Assembly (NCBI RefSeq): GCF_008692035.1
Contig: NZ_VTFG01000001.1
Coordinates: 1,488,001 to 1,552,000, forward strand
DNA length: 64,000 bases
Source of the DNA: Pseudomonas marginalis
GTDB taxonomy: Bacteria > Pseudomonadota > Gammaproteobacteria > Pseudomonadales > Pseudomonadaceae
Direction of reading: 5' to 3'
Shown: in pieces, positions 1-9,396 of the stretch
Numbering within the stretch: the first letter of the stretch is position 1
How the letters are laid out: the number at the start of each line of letters is the position of its first letter
The notes under the pieces: model-generated
The model's input: only the letters and a program-made list of their open reading frames with translations
Database searches by the model: none
What the model was told of the DNA's origin: nothing
Position numbers and translations under genes: made by a program

Positions 1-455
1 ACTCGGCCTGGGGCCTGGTGTCGGCGTTTGCCTTGACCGGTTTCATGGGCTTTATCCTCGGCCCGATCCTCAACCGTTACCTCGGCATGGCCGGTGGTGC
101 GGAAGTGGTCAGCTCGGCGTTTGCCATGACCGCCCTGGTGTTTGGTGGTCTGTCGGCCTACGTGCTGGTCACCCGCAAGGACATGAGCTTCCTGGGTGGT
201 TTCATCACCGCGGGCTTCTTCGTGTTGCTGGCAGCGGTGGTGGCGGGCATGTTCTTCCAGATCAGCGGCCTGCAACTGGCGATCAGCGCGGGTTTTGTGC
301 TGTTCTCCTCCGTGTGCATCCTGTTCCAGACCAGCGCCATCATCCACGGCGGTGAGCGCAACTACATCATGGCGACCGTCAGCCTGTATGTGTCGATCTA
401 CAACCTGTTTATCAGCCTGTTGCAGATCTTCGGCATCATGAGCCGCGACGACTGA
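1..455 (+). CDS. yccA: YccA-like Bax inhibitor-1 family membrane protein, 5' truncated
   Basis: The reading frame is open from base 3 and the start codon lies left of the window, so only about the last 151 residues are seen. The visible part holds at least five hydrophobic segments, with short charged loops such as VTRKDMSF and HGGERN, and ends in MSRDD. This matches the C-terminal half of Bax inhibitor-1/YccA proteins. E. coli YccA is an inner-membrane protein that is a substrate and modulator of the FtsH protease. That role here is by homology only. The gene converges on murB and shares its terminator. In P. aeruginosa I recall this gene next to tusD; here tusD lies 21 kb away. Confidence 0.85.
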   Translation, partial: SAWGLVSAFALTGFMGFILGPILNRYLGMAGGAEVVSSAFAMTALVFGGLSAYVLVTRKDMSFLGGFITAGFFVLLAAVVAGMFFQISGLQLAISAGFVLFSSVCILFQTSAIIHGGERNYIMATVSLYVSIYNLFISLLQIFGIMSRDD

Positions 456-470
456 TTTACTTGTTGCATA

Positions 471-507
471 AAAAATGCCCCGTATCGAAAGATGCGGGGC
501 ATTTTTG
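471..507. terminator. Bidirectional rho-independent terminator between yccA and murB
   Basis: A-rich flank, then a stem TGCCCCG/CGGGGCA (476-482 with 495-501), continued by TATC/GATG and closed by a GAAA tetraloop (487-490), then a T-run. The stem is flanked by A5 on one side and T5 on the other, so it can end transcription from both convergent genes. Confidence 0.9.
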
Positions 508-518
508 TTTTCACTGCA

Positions 519-1538
519 TTAGTACTGGTTGGGTTCCATTTCCAGCTCGACCTTGAAACGCTGGGCGATGTCGCGCTGGATACGCTGGGCCAGGTTGGCA
601 ATATCGTGCCCTGTGGCGCCGCCATAGTTGACCAGCACCAGCGCCTGCAGGACATGCACGCCGGCATCGCCGTCACGAAAACCCTTCCAGCCGGCCTTGT
701 CGATCAGCCAGCCAGCGGCCAGCTTCATCTGCCCATCCGCCTGCGGGTAAGCTACCAGGTCCGGATACTGCGCCTGTAACTCTTCAGCCAGGGCCTTGGA
801 CACCAGCGGGTTCTTGAAGAAGCTGCCGGCATTGCCAAGCACTGCCGGGTCGGGCAATTTTTCGCTACGGATACTGCAAATCGCGCGACTGACATCGCTC
901 GGTGTCGCCTCGGTGATCCCCTGCCCTGCCAGGCGCTGCTGCACTGGGCCGTAGTCGAGCTTGAGGCGGCTGGCGCGACTCAGGGCGAAGCGTACCCGCA
1001 GGATCAGCCAGCGCCCGGTTTCGTGCTTGAACAGGCTGTCGCGGTAGGCAAAGTTGCATTCTTCCAGGCTGAAGTCACGCAACTCGCCCGTCTGGCGATC
1101 GAGGGCGGTCAAGCCGGCAAAGACGTCCTTGATCTCCACGCCGTAGGCACCGATGTTCTGCATGGGGGCAGCACCGACGGTGCCGGGGATCAGGCTGAGG
1201 TTTTCCAGGCCGCAGAAGCCCTGCTCCAGGGTCCACAGTACAAACGGGTGCCAGGCTTCGCCGGCTTCGGCTTCGACCACCACCTGCATGCCATCATCCT
1301 GAAGCACCCGAATGCCCTGGGTGGCCATACGCAACACCAGGGCAGGAATGTCCTGGGTCAGCAGCAAGTTGCTGCCACCGCCAATCACCAGCAAGGGCAA
1401 CGCCCGGGTCGACGCATAGGCCAGTGCCTCGCGCACATCGGCGTCACTGAGGGCCTCGGCGAAGAGTTGGGCACGCACATCAATGCCAAAGCTATTGAAT
1501 GGCTTGAGCGACACCTGCGTCCGCACTTGCAAGGTCAT
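519..1538 (-). CDS. murB: UDP-N-acetylenolpyruvoylglucosamine reductase (MurB, type I)
   Basis: Reduces UDP-GlcNAc-enolpyruvate to UDP-MurNAc with NADPH and FAD in cytoplasmic peptidoglycan precursor synthesis. The 339 residues show the FAD-binding GGGSN motif near 53-57, IPGTVGAAPMQNIGAYG near 117-133, YRDS near 165, and GNAGSFFKNP with the proton-donating serine near 239. The C-terminus reads EMEPNQY. Length fits the E. coli-type enzyme (342). I chose the ATG at 1538 rather than an upstream in-frame start because it gives the family N-terminus MTLQVRTQ and overlaps the phosphatase stop by 4 bases (ATGA), which suggests translational coupling. It is the last gene of the exbB-murB operon. Confidence 0.96.
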   Translation of the reverse strand: MTLQVRTQVSLKPFNSFGIDVRAQLFAEALSDADVREALAYASTRALPLLVIGGGSNLLLTQDIPALVLRMATQGIRVLQDDGMQVVVEAEAGEAWHPFVLWTLEQGFCGLENLSLIPGTVGAAPMQNIGAYGVEIKDVFAGLTALDRQTGELRDFSLEECNFAYRDSLFKHETGRWLILRVRFALSRASRLKLDYGPVQQRLAGQGITEATPSDVSRAICSIRSEKLPDPAVLGNAGSFFKNPLVSKALAEELQAQYPDLVAYPQADGQMKLAAGWLIDKAGWKGFRDGDAGVHVLQALVLVNYGGATGHDIANLAQRIQRDIAQRFKVELEMEPNQY

Positions 1539-1999
1539 AACCGTCCCTTCAATTCGATCACCAGTAAATCGCACGCCCGCTCGATCAGGTCCAGGACCCG
1601 TTCGAAGCCTTGTTCACCTTCGTAGTAGGGATCCGGCACCTCGTCCACTTCAGCCTCATAGCGGCGCAGGAACAGGTCCAGCTCCGCCTTGCCCTGGCCG
1701 GGCTGCATGGCCTTGAGGTTGCGCAGGTTGCTGTGGTCCATGGCCAGGATCAGGTCGTAGCGCGCAAAGTCGGCGCGGGAGACCTGCCGGGCCCGCTGGG
1801 CCGACAAATCGTAGCCGCGCACCAGCGCCGCACGTTGGCTGCGCGGGTCCGGCGGGTTGCCGACATGCCATTCGCCGGTGCCGGCGGACGCAACATCGAC
1901 CTGCCCCGCCAGCCCGGCTTCGCGCAATTTATGGCGCAGTACGCCCTCGGCGGTGGGCGAGCGGCAGATATTGCCCAGGCAGACAAACAGAACCTCCAT
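1535..1999 (-). CDS. Low-molecular-weight protein-tyrosine phosphatase
   Basis: A 154-residue LMW phosphatase. The P-loop CLGNICRS starts at Cys7, the expected nucleophile, with Arg13 as phosphate ligand, and the general-acid Asp123 lies in DPYYEG. Family members remove phosphate from protein tyrosines, often on BY-kinases and their targets in polysaccharide control. No BY-kinase is in this window, so the substrate is unknown. It sits between kdsB (1-base overlap) and murB (4-base overlap) in an envelope-precursor operon, which suggests tight co-expression with LPS and peptidoglycan synthesis. Confidence 0.93.
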   Translation of the reverse strand: MEVLFVCLGNICRSPTAEGVLRHKLREAGLAGQVDVASAGTGEWHVGNPPDPRSQRAALVRGYDLSAQRARQVSRADFARYDLILAMDHSNLRNLKAMQPGQGKAELDLFLRRYEAEVDEVPDPYYEGEQGFERVLDLIERACDLLVIELKGRL

Positions 2000-2763
2000 C
2001 AGGCCCCCAGCAGGCGACGGACGCGCTCAAGGTCTTCCGGGGTATCGACACCCGCAGGCGGTGCTTCCAAGGCGTCCCCCACGTGGATACGTACACCGTG
2101 CCAGAGGGCTCGGAGCTGCTCCAGGGATTCGGTGTTTTCCAACCAGCACGGCCCCCAACTGACGAAGTCATGCAGGAAACCGGCACGGTAGGCGTAGATG
2201 CCGATATGGCGACGGTACGGCACGCCTTGCGGCAACAGGTCAGGGTTCCTGGCGAAGGCATCACGCGCCCAGGGCAAGGTCGAACGGCTGAAAGTCAGCG
2301 CCAGGCCGTTGACATCACTGACCACCTTGACCACGTTCGGGTTGAACAGGGTGTCGATGTCTTCAATCGGCTCGGCCAGGGTCGCCATACGCGCTTCACC
2401 ATGGGCGGCCAGGTTGGCGGCCACCTGGTCGATCACGCCCGGCGGGATCAACGGCTCGTCACCTTGCACATTGACGACGATGGCGTCGGGCGCCAGGCCC
2501 AACTGCGTGGCCACTTCGGCCAGGCGATCGGTGCCGGAGTTGTGATCTTCACGGGTCAGCACCGCTTCGGCGCCGAACCCTTTGCAGGCTTCGATGATGC
2601 GCGGGTCATCAGTGGCCACCACGACACGCTCAGCGCTGCTTTTGCAGGCCTGCTCCCACACCAGCTGGATCATCGGCTTGCTGCCGATCAGTTGCAGTGG
2701 CTTGCCCGGCAGGCGTGTCGAGGCGTAGCGGGAAGGAATGACAACGGTAAAGGCTGTGGTCAT
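1999..2763 (-). CDS. kdsB: CMP-3-deoxy-D-manno-octulosonate cytidylyltransferase (KdsB)
   Basis: Activates Kdo with CTP to CMP-Kdo, the donor for the LPS inner core. The 254 residues begin with the nucleotidyltransferase motif [15 protein letters not shown] (about 9-23), and carry [11 protein letters not shown] in the middle and [10 protein letters not shown] downstream, all typical of KdsB. Length equals the usual 245-255. It overlaps the Trm112-like gene by 4 bases upstream and the phosphatase by 1 base downstream. It shares an operon with lpxK, so lipid A and Kdo supply are expressed together. Confidence 0.97.
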   Translation of the reverse strand: MTTAFTVVIPSRYASTRLPGKPLQLIGSKPMIQLVWEQACKSSAERVVVATDDPRIIEACKGFGAEAVLTREDHNSGTDRLAEVATQLGLAPDAIVVNVQGDEPLIPPGVIDQVAANLAAHGEARMATLAEPIEDIDTLFNPNVVKVVSDVNGLALTFSRSTLPWARDAFARNPDLLPQGVPYRRHIGIYAYRAGFLHDFVSWGPCWLENTESLEQLRALWHGVRIHVGDALEAPPAGVDTPEDLERVRRLLGA

Positions 2764-2945
2764 TTATCCAGGCGCTCGTCGGTGGTCAGGGTGCGGGCTT
2801 CGCTTTCCAGCATCACCGGGATGCCATCACGGATCGGGTACGCCAGGCCGGCGCCCTTGCTGATCAGCTCGGTTTTATCGGCGCTGAGCTTGAGCGGGCC
2901 TTTGCAGATCGGGCAAGCGAGGATGTCGAGCAGTTTGGTGTCCAT
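2760..2945 (-). CDS. Trm112/YcaR family small protein
   Basis: A 61-residue protein beginning [16 protein letters not shown], with a CPxC pair at Cys11 and Cys14 and the family segment [11 protein letters not shown]. It belongs to the Trm112-like (UPF0434, YcaR) family. Eukaryotic Trm112 is a zinc-binding activator of methyltransferases; the role of bacterial members is not settled. I set the start at the ATG at 2945 because it restores the conserved N-terminus; the frame stays open further upstream, but without homology. It lies between lpxK and kdsB as in E. coli, where ycaR also sits between these two genes. Confidence 0.9.
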   Translation of the reverse strand: MDTKLLDILACPICKGPLKLSADKTELISKGAGLAYPIRDGIPVMLESEARTLTTDERLDK

Positions 2946-2968
2946 GAGTGTTTCCTGGATAGCAGCGT

Positions 2969-3979
2969 TTAAGGCAAAAGACGGGCGGGCAGCAGACGCA
3001 TCAGCTGCGTGTCGAACCAGGCGACGAACGCCGGCGACGGCACCGCATCCACCGCAAGGTACCACCAGTCGGGCTGGGCAAAGGCGCGGCACTTCACCGC
3101 GTCCTTCTCGGTCATGACCAGTGGCAATGACGGGGTAAAACTCAAGACCTCGGCACTGTAGGGCGCATGGTCGGCGAAAGCATGGGGAATCGGCTGCCAG
3201 TGTAGCGTTTCGAGGGTGTTGAAGAAACGTTGCGGGTTGCCGATACCGGCGACCGCATGTACCTGCTGCCCCTCAGGAAAGTAAGCCAGCGACTGGCGCT
3301 CGCCGCTGTGCAGGTTGACCAGTGCGGTGGGTTGCAGGCGAAACCCAAAGCCATCGTCGCGATCCGAGCCGGCACCGTTGTAGAGCAGTGCATCCACACT
3401 GTGCAAACGCTCAACCGGTTCGCGCAATGGCCCCGCCGGCAGGCAACGGCGATTGCCCAGGCCCCGGGCGGCGTCGATCAGCACCAGTTCCAGGTCACGG
3501 GCCAGGCGGTAGTGTTGCAGCCCGTCGTCGGAGAGGATCAGGTCGAGGGTCTCGCTGGCAAGCAGGGCCTGCACCGCACGACTGCGATCGGGATCGATCA
3601 TCAGCGGCACGCCGCAGCGCTGCACGATCAGCAAAGGCTCGTCGCCCGCCACAGTGGCGCTGTGGCTCGCCTCGACGCGCCATGGCAACTGCGGCGGCTT
3701 GGCGCCATACCCGCGACTGACCACACCCACCCGCAGGCCACTGCGCCGACAGTGTTCGATCAACCACAGGATCAACGGCGTCTTGCCGGTGCCGCCCACG
3801 GTGATATTACCGACCACCACCACCGGCACCGGAGATTGATAGATCTCGCCCTCTCCCGCCAGGAACCGCGCGCGCTTGCGCTGCACGACCCGGCGATACA
3901 AAGACTCCAGTGGCCGCAACAACGCCAGCGCCGGATGGCCCTCGTACCAGGCCTTGAGCAAACGATCGGACATGGCCAT
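2969..3979 (-). CDS. lpxK: Tetraacyldisaccharide 4'-kinase (LpxK)
   Basis: Phosphorylates the 4' position of the lipid A disaccharide at the inner membrane. It is 336 residues, near the usual 325-340. The Walker A motif [11 protein letters not shown] lies at 57-67, followed by SRGYG and DDGLQHY, the conserved LpxK motifs. The N-terminal amphipathic stretch fits peripheral membrane binding. The ATG at 3979 overlaps the exbD stop by 1 base; a second ATG two codons on is possible. It lies in the exbB-exbD-lpxK operon common to pseudomonads. Confidence 0.96.
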   Translation of the reverse strand: MAMSDRLLKAWYEGHPALALLRPLESLYRRVVQRKRARFLAGEGEIYQSPVPVVVVGNITVGGTGKTPLILWLIEHCRRSGLRVGVVSRGYGAKPPQLPWRVEASHSATVAGDEPLLIVQRCGVPLMIDPDRSRAVQALLASETLDLILSDDGLQHYRLARDLELVLIDAARGLGNRRCLPAGPLREPVERLHSVDALLYNGAGSDRDDGFGFRLQPTALVNLHSGERQSLAYFPEGQQVHAVAGIGNPQRFFNTLETLHWQPIPHAFADHAPYSAEVLSFTPSLPLVMTEKDAVKCRAFAQPDWWYLAVDAVPSPAFVAWFDTQLMRLLPARLLP

Positions 3980-4407
3980 CAGGGTTGGCTCGCCGCCTCG
4001 ACAGTGCTCATGCGCAGATGGCTGAAACCGAGCTTGCCGGCGGCGTCCATCGCCGTGATCACGGCCTGGTGCTGGGTCTTGCCATCGGCACTGATGGACA
4101 ACGGCATCTTGGTATCGCCGCCGGACTCTTTCTCCAGGGCCGCCATGAGGCTGGCGAGGTCGTTTTTCTCCAGCACCTGGTTATTCACCGAAAACGCCCC
4201 GTCGGCGCTGATGGCGATGTCCAGTTGCTTGACTTCCTGGTCTTCGGCCGGCGAACCACTCACGGCTTCCGGCAGGTCGACGCGCAGTTCGGTCTGCCGG
4301 GTGAAGGTGGTGGTGACGACAAAAAACAGCAGCAGGATAAACACCACGTCGATCAACGACGCGAGGTTGATGTCGACATTTTCCCGTTGCTTGCGGCGAA
4401 ATTTCAC
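3979..4407 (-). CDS. exbD: ExbD/TolR family biopolymer transport protein
   Basis: A 142-residue protein with one N-terminal membrane segment (about 16-36) carrying the essential Asp20 in [15 protein letters not shown], the proton-path residue of ExbD, TolR and MotB. A periplasmic domain follows. It forms the inner-membrane motor with the ExbB-like protein encoded just upstream (4-base overlap). Because the pair sits with lpxK rather than with tonB or tolA, the partner energised by it cannot be read from context. The tolQRA and exbBD-tonB sets are expected elsewhere, so this is probably an additional ExbBD pair. Confidence 0.9.
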   Translation of the reverse strand: MKFRRKQRENVDINLASLIDVVFILLLFFVVTTTFTRQTELRVDLPEAVSGSPAEDQEVKQLDIAISADGAFSVNNQVLEKNDLASLMAALEKESGGDTKMPLSISADGKTQHQAVITAMDAAGKLGFSHLRMSTVEAASQP

Positions 4408-5039
4408 GCTTTGCCCCCAACCAGGTCCACATCACGGTCGCCCTGCACCACTTCCACCAGCTTGATGGCTTCCTGCTCCATACCGACCACCAGTTCATCG
4501 ATGCGCCGCTGCAGGAAACGGTGGAAGAACACCGAAGGAATACCGACCATCAGGCCCGCCGCCGTGGTAATCAGGGCCTTGGAGATACCGCCGGCCAGCA
4601 CGGCCGCGTTGGTGGTCATGCCCGAGCCCATGAACGAGCTGAAAATATCGATCATGCCCAGTACCGTCCCCAGCAAGCCGAGCAACGGCGCCATGGCTGC
4701 GATGGTGCCGAGGGCGTTGATATAGCGCTCAAGTTCATGGATAACCCGGGCGGCGGCCTCTTCGATGCACTCCTTCATGATCTCGCGACCATGCTTGGAA
4801 TTGGCCAGGCCGGCGGCGAGGATCTCACCCAGGGGCGAGTTGGCGCGCAGTTCCTTGAGTTTGTCCTTGTCCAGTTGCTTGTTCTTGATCCAGCTCCAGA
4901 CCTGCCCCAGCAGATGCTCGGGGGTGACGCGACTGGCGCGCAGGGTCCACAAACGTTCGGCAACGATGCCGAGTGCGGCGATGGAGCTCAGGATGATGGG
5001 CAACATCATCCAGCCGCCAGATTTAACCAATTCCCACAC
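4404..5039 (-). CDS. exbB: ExbB/TolQ family proton-channel protein
   Basis: A 211-residue MotA/TolQ/ExbB-type protein with a membrane segment near 10-28, a long cytoplasmic loop, and two more segments near 112-132 and 150-172. The core GTVLGMIDIF and GISKALITTAAGL motifs include the channel threonines. I set the start at a GTG (5039) because it gives the family N-terminus (V/M)WELVKSGGWMMLPI and has GAGGGG about eight bases upstream; an upstream in-frame extension exists but has no homology. It works with the ExbD encoded next and heads the operon ending in murB. Confidence 0.9.
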   Translation of the reverse strand: MWELVKSGGWMMLPIILSSIAALGIVAERLWTLRASRVTPEHLLGQVWSWIKNKQLDKDKLKELRANSPLGEILAAGLANSKHGREIMKECIEEAAARVIHELERYINALGTIAAMAPLLGLLGTVLGMIDIFSSFMGSGMTTNAAVLAGGISKALITTAAGLMVGIPSVFFHRFLQRRIDELVVGMEQEAIKLVEVVQGDRDVDLVGGKA

Positions 5040-5148
5040 AGTGAATGTCCCCTCGAAAAAGTGCGCCACTTTACCATATAGGTTCGGCGGCGGGGTTCGT
5101 CGGCCATGGACCCGTCTGTCCCAGGCGCCGGTCTTTGGCATGGCCGGC

Positions 5149-7374
5149 TCAGGGTAACGTTTCGCGCCAAAAACGGCGTTGACTACGCGCAACAGTCGGT
5201 GGCTGGAAAGCCCCTAATTGCACACGCACCGCGCCCTGCTCGGCACTGTCGTATATCTGGCTGCCCAGTCGCTGGTAGCGCTCTACTACCTGCGGGTGAG
5301 GATGGCCGAACGCATTGCCACGCCCACGGGAAATCAGCACCGACGTGGGCGCCAGCCGCTGTAGAAAAGGCCACGACGACGAACTGCGGCTGCCATGGTG
5401 AGGCGATTGCAGCCAATCGGTGCGCACGGCCAGCGAAGACGCGAGAAATGCTCGCTCGGCAGCCCGATCAATATCCCCCGTGAGCAGCAGCCGCTCACCA
5501 TTGGCCTGGACCTGCAGAACACAGGACTTGGGATTGCCATCAATCGCATCAGGCCACTGCCACAGCTCGAATGCCACACCGTCCCACTCCCACCGTTCGC
5601 CGCTGACACAGGGCTGGGTGGCGAGAAACCCGGGCAACCCCTCGGTTTCACCGCCCACGACACGCCGGATCGGCAACCCTCGGGCCACAGCCGACGCCCC
5701 ACCGGCATGATCGGCGTCGGCGTGGCTCAGCAGCATCATATCCAGCGTCCCGACGCCGAGTTTTTTCAACGCAGGCACTACCACACGGGCACCAAGGTCA
5801 ACCGTCCCCGAACGCGGGCCGGCATCGTAGAGCAACGTGTGATGGCGGGTACGCAGGATCAAGGCCTGACCTTGCCCGACATCCAGTTGCACCACCTCCA
5901 CCCGCCCATGGGGCACGAGCTCGCGGGGTGGAAACACGGCCAACAACAGCAGCGGCAAGCCCAGGGGCCGAAACGGCACGCCGCTGGGCAGCAGTAACAG
6001 CACCGCGCCGACCAGGCTGATCAGCCAGTAACCCAGGGGCACCTCGGCCGGTATCCAGGCAGGCATTAGCCCAGCGAGCCATGCCAAGCTCCGGAACAAC
6101 CCGTCAAGCGCCCCACCCGCCAGCCACAACAAGCCCTCACCCGCATACGGCAGCGGCAACAATGCGCTCCCCAGCAAGGCCAGGGGCAACACCACCAGGC
6201 TGATCCACGGCACGGCAACCAGGTTGGCCAGCGGCGCACTGACGCTGACGGGCAAGCCGAGCACCAGCAACACAGGAAACAGACCAACGGCAATCAAGCA
6301 CTGGGGACGTGTCCATGCCTGCCAGACACTCCACGGCCCCAACCGCCCACCAAATCCCAGGACCAGCACCGCGACAGCCATGAAGGACAGCCAGAATCCG
6401 GGTTGCAGGCTGGCCAGTGGCTCCAGGATCAGCACGCCATTGAGTGCCAGCAACAACGGCCACCAGAAGCCCAGATGACGAAAGCGCAGGCGCCACAACA
6501 ACACCAGCCCCACCATGACGCAGGCCCGTTGCACCGGCACGCCAAACCCTGCCAGCAGGCCGTACCCCAGCGCGGCGGCAAACGCCAGGCCGCACGCCCA
6601 AGGCAGCCACGGCCAGGTACGGGGCCAGCAGCCGTAGCGTGCAAGTAGCGCGACCAAGCCGTAGATCAACCCCGCCAGCAAGCCAATGTGCTGGCCGGAA
6701 ATCACCAGCAGATGCACCGTGCCCGTGTCCTGCAACACCTGCCAGTCTTCGGCCGCCAGCCCGGAGCCATCCCCCAGCACCAAAGCCGACAGGCCCGCCT
6801 CGCGGCCTTGGGCGTCCACCGCCATCAGGCGTTGGCGGACCGTGTCACGCCAGGCATGACGCGCCGGCGCCAGGCGCTCACCATCCTTCACCGAGCCGGT
6901 GGCGCCAATGCGCTGGGCCAGCAGCCAGGCCTCCTGATCGAAACCGTGAAAATTGAGCAGCCCGGCAGGCCGTTTCAGCGTCACGGCCAGACGCCAGCGC
7001 TCGCCACTGCGTACCGGCGGCCCGCCGTGCCAAAACACCCGGATGCGCTTGGGCAACCGGGCGTTGCGCGCCTGGCTGTCGGCCAGCTCAAAACGCACGC
7101 CCGTCCCTGTCTGCTGCGGTAACCCGGTTACACGGCCTTCCAGCCATCGCGTCTGGCCATCCAGCACCGGCCCTAGTCGATCATCCAGCGCCCACTGCGC
7201 ACTGATGCAGGCCCAGCTCAAGCCCAGCAGGAAAAATGCCAGTGGCGACGTACGAAAGGGCAATAGCATCAATGCCAGCACCAACATGGCTATCAGCCAC
7301 CCCGTCGACGGCAACGCCGGTAAAAAACGCAAGGCAAGCAACCCCAGCGCGAGCGCGAACATCCCTGTCTTCAT
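5149..7374 (-). CDS. comEC: ComEC/Rec2 DNA internalisation channel protein
   Basis: A 741-residue inner-membrane protein with an N-terminal DUF4131-like region, a central competence domain (TGTVHLLVISGQHIGLLAG at about 217-235, many hydrophobic helices to about 480), and a C-terminal metallo-beta-lactamase-like domain. That last domain has DVGQGQALIL near 498-507 and the metal motif HADADH at 551-556. ComEC carries single-stranded DNA across the inner membrane in natural transformation; the MBL domain is thought to be a nuclease. The gene appears intact. The start has a strong AAGGAGG site. It is separate from the exbB operon by about 110 bases. Competence itself is not proven by this gene alone. 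Confidence 0.95.
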   Translation of the reverse strand: MKTGMFALALGLLALRFLPALPSTGWLIAMLVLALMLLPFRTSPLAFFLLGLSWACISAQWALDDRLGPVLDGQTRWLEGRVTGLPQQTGTGVRFELADSQARNARLPKRIRVFWHGGPPVRSGERWRLAVTLKRPAGLLNFHGFDQEAWLLAQRIGATGSVKDGERLAPARHAWRDTVRQRLMAVDAQGREAGLSALVLGDGSGLAAEDWQVLQDTGTVHLLVISGQHIGLLAGLIYGLVALLARYGCWPRTWPWLPWACGLAFAAALGYGLLAGFGVPVQRACVMVGLVLLWRLRFRHLGFWWPLLLALNGVLILEPLASLQPGFWLSFMAVAVLVLGFGGRLGPWSVWQAWTRPQCLIAVGLFPVLLVLGLPVSVSAPLANLVAVPWISLVVLPLALLGSALLPLPYAGEGLLWLAGGALDGLFRSLAWLAGLMPAWIPAEVPLGYWLISLVGAVLLLLPSGVPFRPLGLPLLLLAVFPPRELVPHGRVEVVQLDVGQGQALILRTRHHTLLYDAGPRSGTVDLGARVVVPALKKLGVGTLDMMLLSHADADHAGGASAVARGLPIRRVVGGETEGLPGFLATQPCVSGERWEWDGVAFELWQWPDAIDGNPKSCVLQVQANGERLLLTGDIDRAAERAFLASSLAVRTDWLQSPHHGSRSSSSWPFLQRLAPTSVLISRGRGNAFGHPHPQVVERYQRLGSQIYDSAEQGAVRVQLGAFQPPTVARSQRRFWRETLP

Positions 7375-7509
7375 GAACCCTCCTTTTCAAGTGATCCACT
7401 CAGTCTTAGACGAGGGCCCAGCGTGTCCTATGATGTTTTGTCACAAAGTCTGAATTTTCTGTTTATAGAATGCGGGCATACTTGCCCCTCGAACTGACCT
7501 GGACCCCCT

Positions 7510-8025
7510 ATGCCTCGGCGCTTATTCAAACGGTACATGCCCGACCCCACCAGTATCAGGGAACACAAGTCATTACAGTTTCTTGGCACGTTGCTGCACG
7601 ACCCGAACCTCTGGCACCTGAACCGGCACTCCGTGGCACGCGCAATGGCCGTGGGTTTGTTCGCGGCGTTTATCCCGATCCCGTTGCAGATGCTGCTGGC
7701 GGCAGTGCTGGCGATCACCGTGCGCGGCAATATGCCCATCGCCATCAGCCTGGTATGGCTGACCAACCCGATCACCATGCCGGTGGTGTTCATCTGCACC
7801 TACATGACCGGCGCCTGGCTGATGAATGTGCCACCGCGCAGCCTGCCCGACGACCTGACCTGGGAATGGATCAGCGGCCAGTTGAGCACGCTGTGGCAGC
7901 CCTTCCTGCTGGGTTCGGTGGTGTTGGGGCTGGTGCTGGGCGCACTGGCCTACTGCCTGACCATGGGGTACTGGCGCTGGTGGGTCGCGCACCAATGGAA
8001 AAAGCGCAAGCAGCGCCGAGGCTGA
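7510..8025 (+). CDS. DUF2062 domain membrane protein
   Basis: A 171-residue protein beginning MPRRLFKRYMPDP with an N-terminal cytoplasmic region and hydrophobic segments near 43-70, 80-105 and 135-160. The segment LWHLNRHSVARAMAVGLF and TNPITMPVV fit DUF2062 (COG3216). Function is unknown; some DUF2062 domains are fused to glycosyltransferases or methyltransferases. It is divergent from comEC and ends 3 bases before the converging sensor kinase. The same comEC/DUF2062 neighbour pair occurs in other pseudomonads as I recall. Confidence 0.85.
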   Translation: MPRRLFKRYMPDPTSIREHKSLQFLGTLLHDPNLWHLNRHSVARAMAVGLFAAFIPIPLQMLLAAVLAITVRGNMPIAISLVWLTNPITMPVVFICTYMTGAWLMNVPPRSLPDDLTWEWISGQLSTLWQPFLLGSVVLGLVLGALAYCLTMGYWRWWVAHQWKKRKQRRG

Positions 8026-8028
8026 GAC

Positions 8029-9396
8029 CTATCGCGCCGGCAACCGCAGGTACACACGTAGGCCCTGGCCGGTATTTTCCGCCCACAGGCTGCCGTCCTG
8101 GCGTTGCACGGCATTGCGCGCGATGCTCAGGCCCAGCCCGAAGCCACCATCGCCGGGCCTCGAACCGTCCAGCCGCGTAAACGGCGCAAAGATTCGCTCC
8201 AGATCCTGCTCATCGATTCCCCCGCCCTGGTCTTCCAACCAAAGGTGCCAATACTCCCCCTCGCGGCATCCATCCAGGCACACGATCCCCTGCGCCGGGG
8301 AATGGCGTATGGCGTTGCGCAGGATATTCTCCAGGGCCTGGGCCAGGGCATTCAGGTTGCCCCGCACCCAACTGTCGGCGCCCAGAAGGCAGGGCAGCCG
8401 CGATGCCGGCCAACCGCTTTCAAAGCACGCGTTCTCGCGCAGCATGTCCCACAGCGCCTGCACCTGAATATCTTCTTTGGGCAGCGGCGCCCGCTCGGTA
8501 TCCAGCCAGGCCAGTTGCAGACTGTCTTCCACCAGGCGCTGCATGGCGTCGATCTCCCGCCCCAGCCGCTCACGCAGGCGCGCAAGATCCTGCTCACTGT
8601 CGCAGGCCACCCGCAAACGGCTCAAGGGCGTGCGCAGTTCATGGGACATGTCCCTTAACAGCTGCTGTTGCAGCATCACGGTACCCTGCAAGCGCTCGGA
8701 CATATGATCAAACGCGCGCCCCAGCTCGCCCAATTCGTCCTGGCGGCTGGTGGCGTCGTGGGACATCCGCGTATTCAACTGATCGGCACGCCATGCGTTG
8801 GCCTGCTCGCGCAGTTGATTGAGGGGCATGATCAGCAGCCGATAGAGACCGATGCATAGCAACAAGGTAAATAGACCGGGAATTACACCGTTGGTCAGCA
8901 CCCGCCAGAACAGTTGGTAGCGCCCCGGCATAAAGCGCTGCGGCAGTTCAATCACCAACGAACCGGCGCCCGGATCCACCGCAAACGGGATCTTCAACCA
9001 CGGCAACCCCTTGACGTGGCGACTGACCGGCCAGTCCAGGCCCCGCAGGAAGGTCAGGCGCTGGCTTTCCGTATCGGTCAGCGGGTAGCTGCTCAACGAC
9101 TGCAAGTCATTGCCGATCACCCCGACCCACGTGCTTTCGCGCTTGCCCATTGCCTGCAGCCACGCATCGACGCCGGCATTGCCGCCCTGGTTCCAGGCCT
9201 GCTCGGCGCCTGCCGCATAACCACTCAAGGTGCTCCTGGCCTCATCGGACAGGTAGGCGTTCTTTTGCTCCATGTACCGACCCCAGGACCAACTGAGCCA
9301 GATCATCAGCAAACAGAAGGCGATCAGCAGGCAGGCGAGCTTCCAGAATAACGAGTGCCTGCCCGGCAGCCGTTTCAGCGATGCCTCAAAGCCCAT
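8029..9396 (-). CDS. Two-component sensor histidine kinase (PirS-like by position)
   Basis: A 455-residue kinase with membrane segments at about 16-36 and 168-190 around a periplasmic domain of about 130 residues. A HAMP region follows (190-240), then a dimerisation domain with phospho-acceptor His252 in DMSHELRTPLSRLR, then an ATPase domain with GGGIDEQDLERIF and GGFGLGLSIA. It overlaps the upstream response regulator by 11 bases. In P. aeruginosa the pair beside gacS is PirRS, which controls the ferric-siderophore receptor PirA. The neighbourhood matches but no receptor gene is next to it here, so the ligand and regulon are open. Confidence 0.88.
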   Translation of the reverse strand: MGFEASLKRLPGRHSLFWKLACLLIAFCLLMIWLSWSWGRYMEQKNAYLSDEARSTLSGYAAGAEQAWNQGGNAGVDAWLQAMGKRESTWVGVIGNDLQSLSSYPLTDTESQRLTFLRGLDWPVSRHVKGLPWLKIPFAVDPGAGSLVIELPQRFMPGRYQLFWRVLTNGVIPGLFTLLLCIGLYRLLIMPLNQLREQANAWRADQLNTRMSHDATSRQDELGELGRAFDHMSERLQGTVMLQQQLLRDMSHELRTPLSRLRVACDSEQDLARLRERLGREIDAMQRLVEDSLQLAWLDTERAPLPKEDIQVQALWDMLRENACFESGWPASRLPCLLGADSWVRGNLNALAQALENILRNAIRHSPAQGIVCLDGCREGEYWHLWLEDQGGGIDEQDLERIFAPFTRLDGSRPGDGGFGLGLSIARNAVQRQDGSLWAENTGQGLRVYLRLPAR

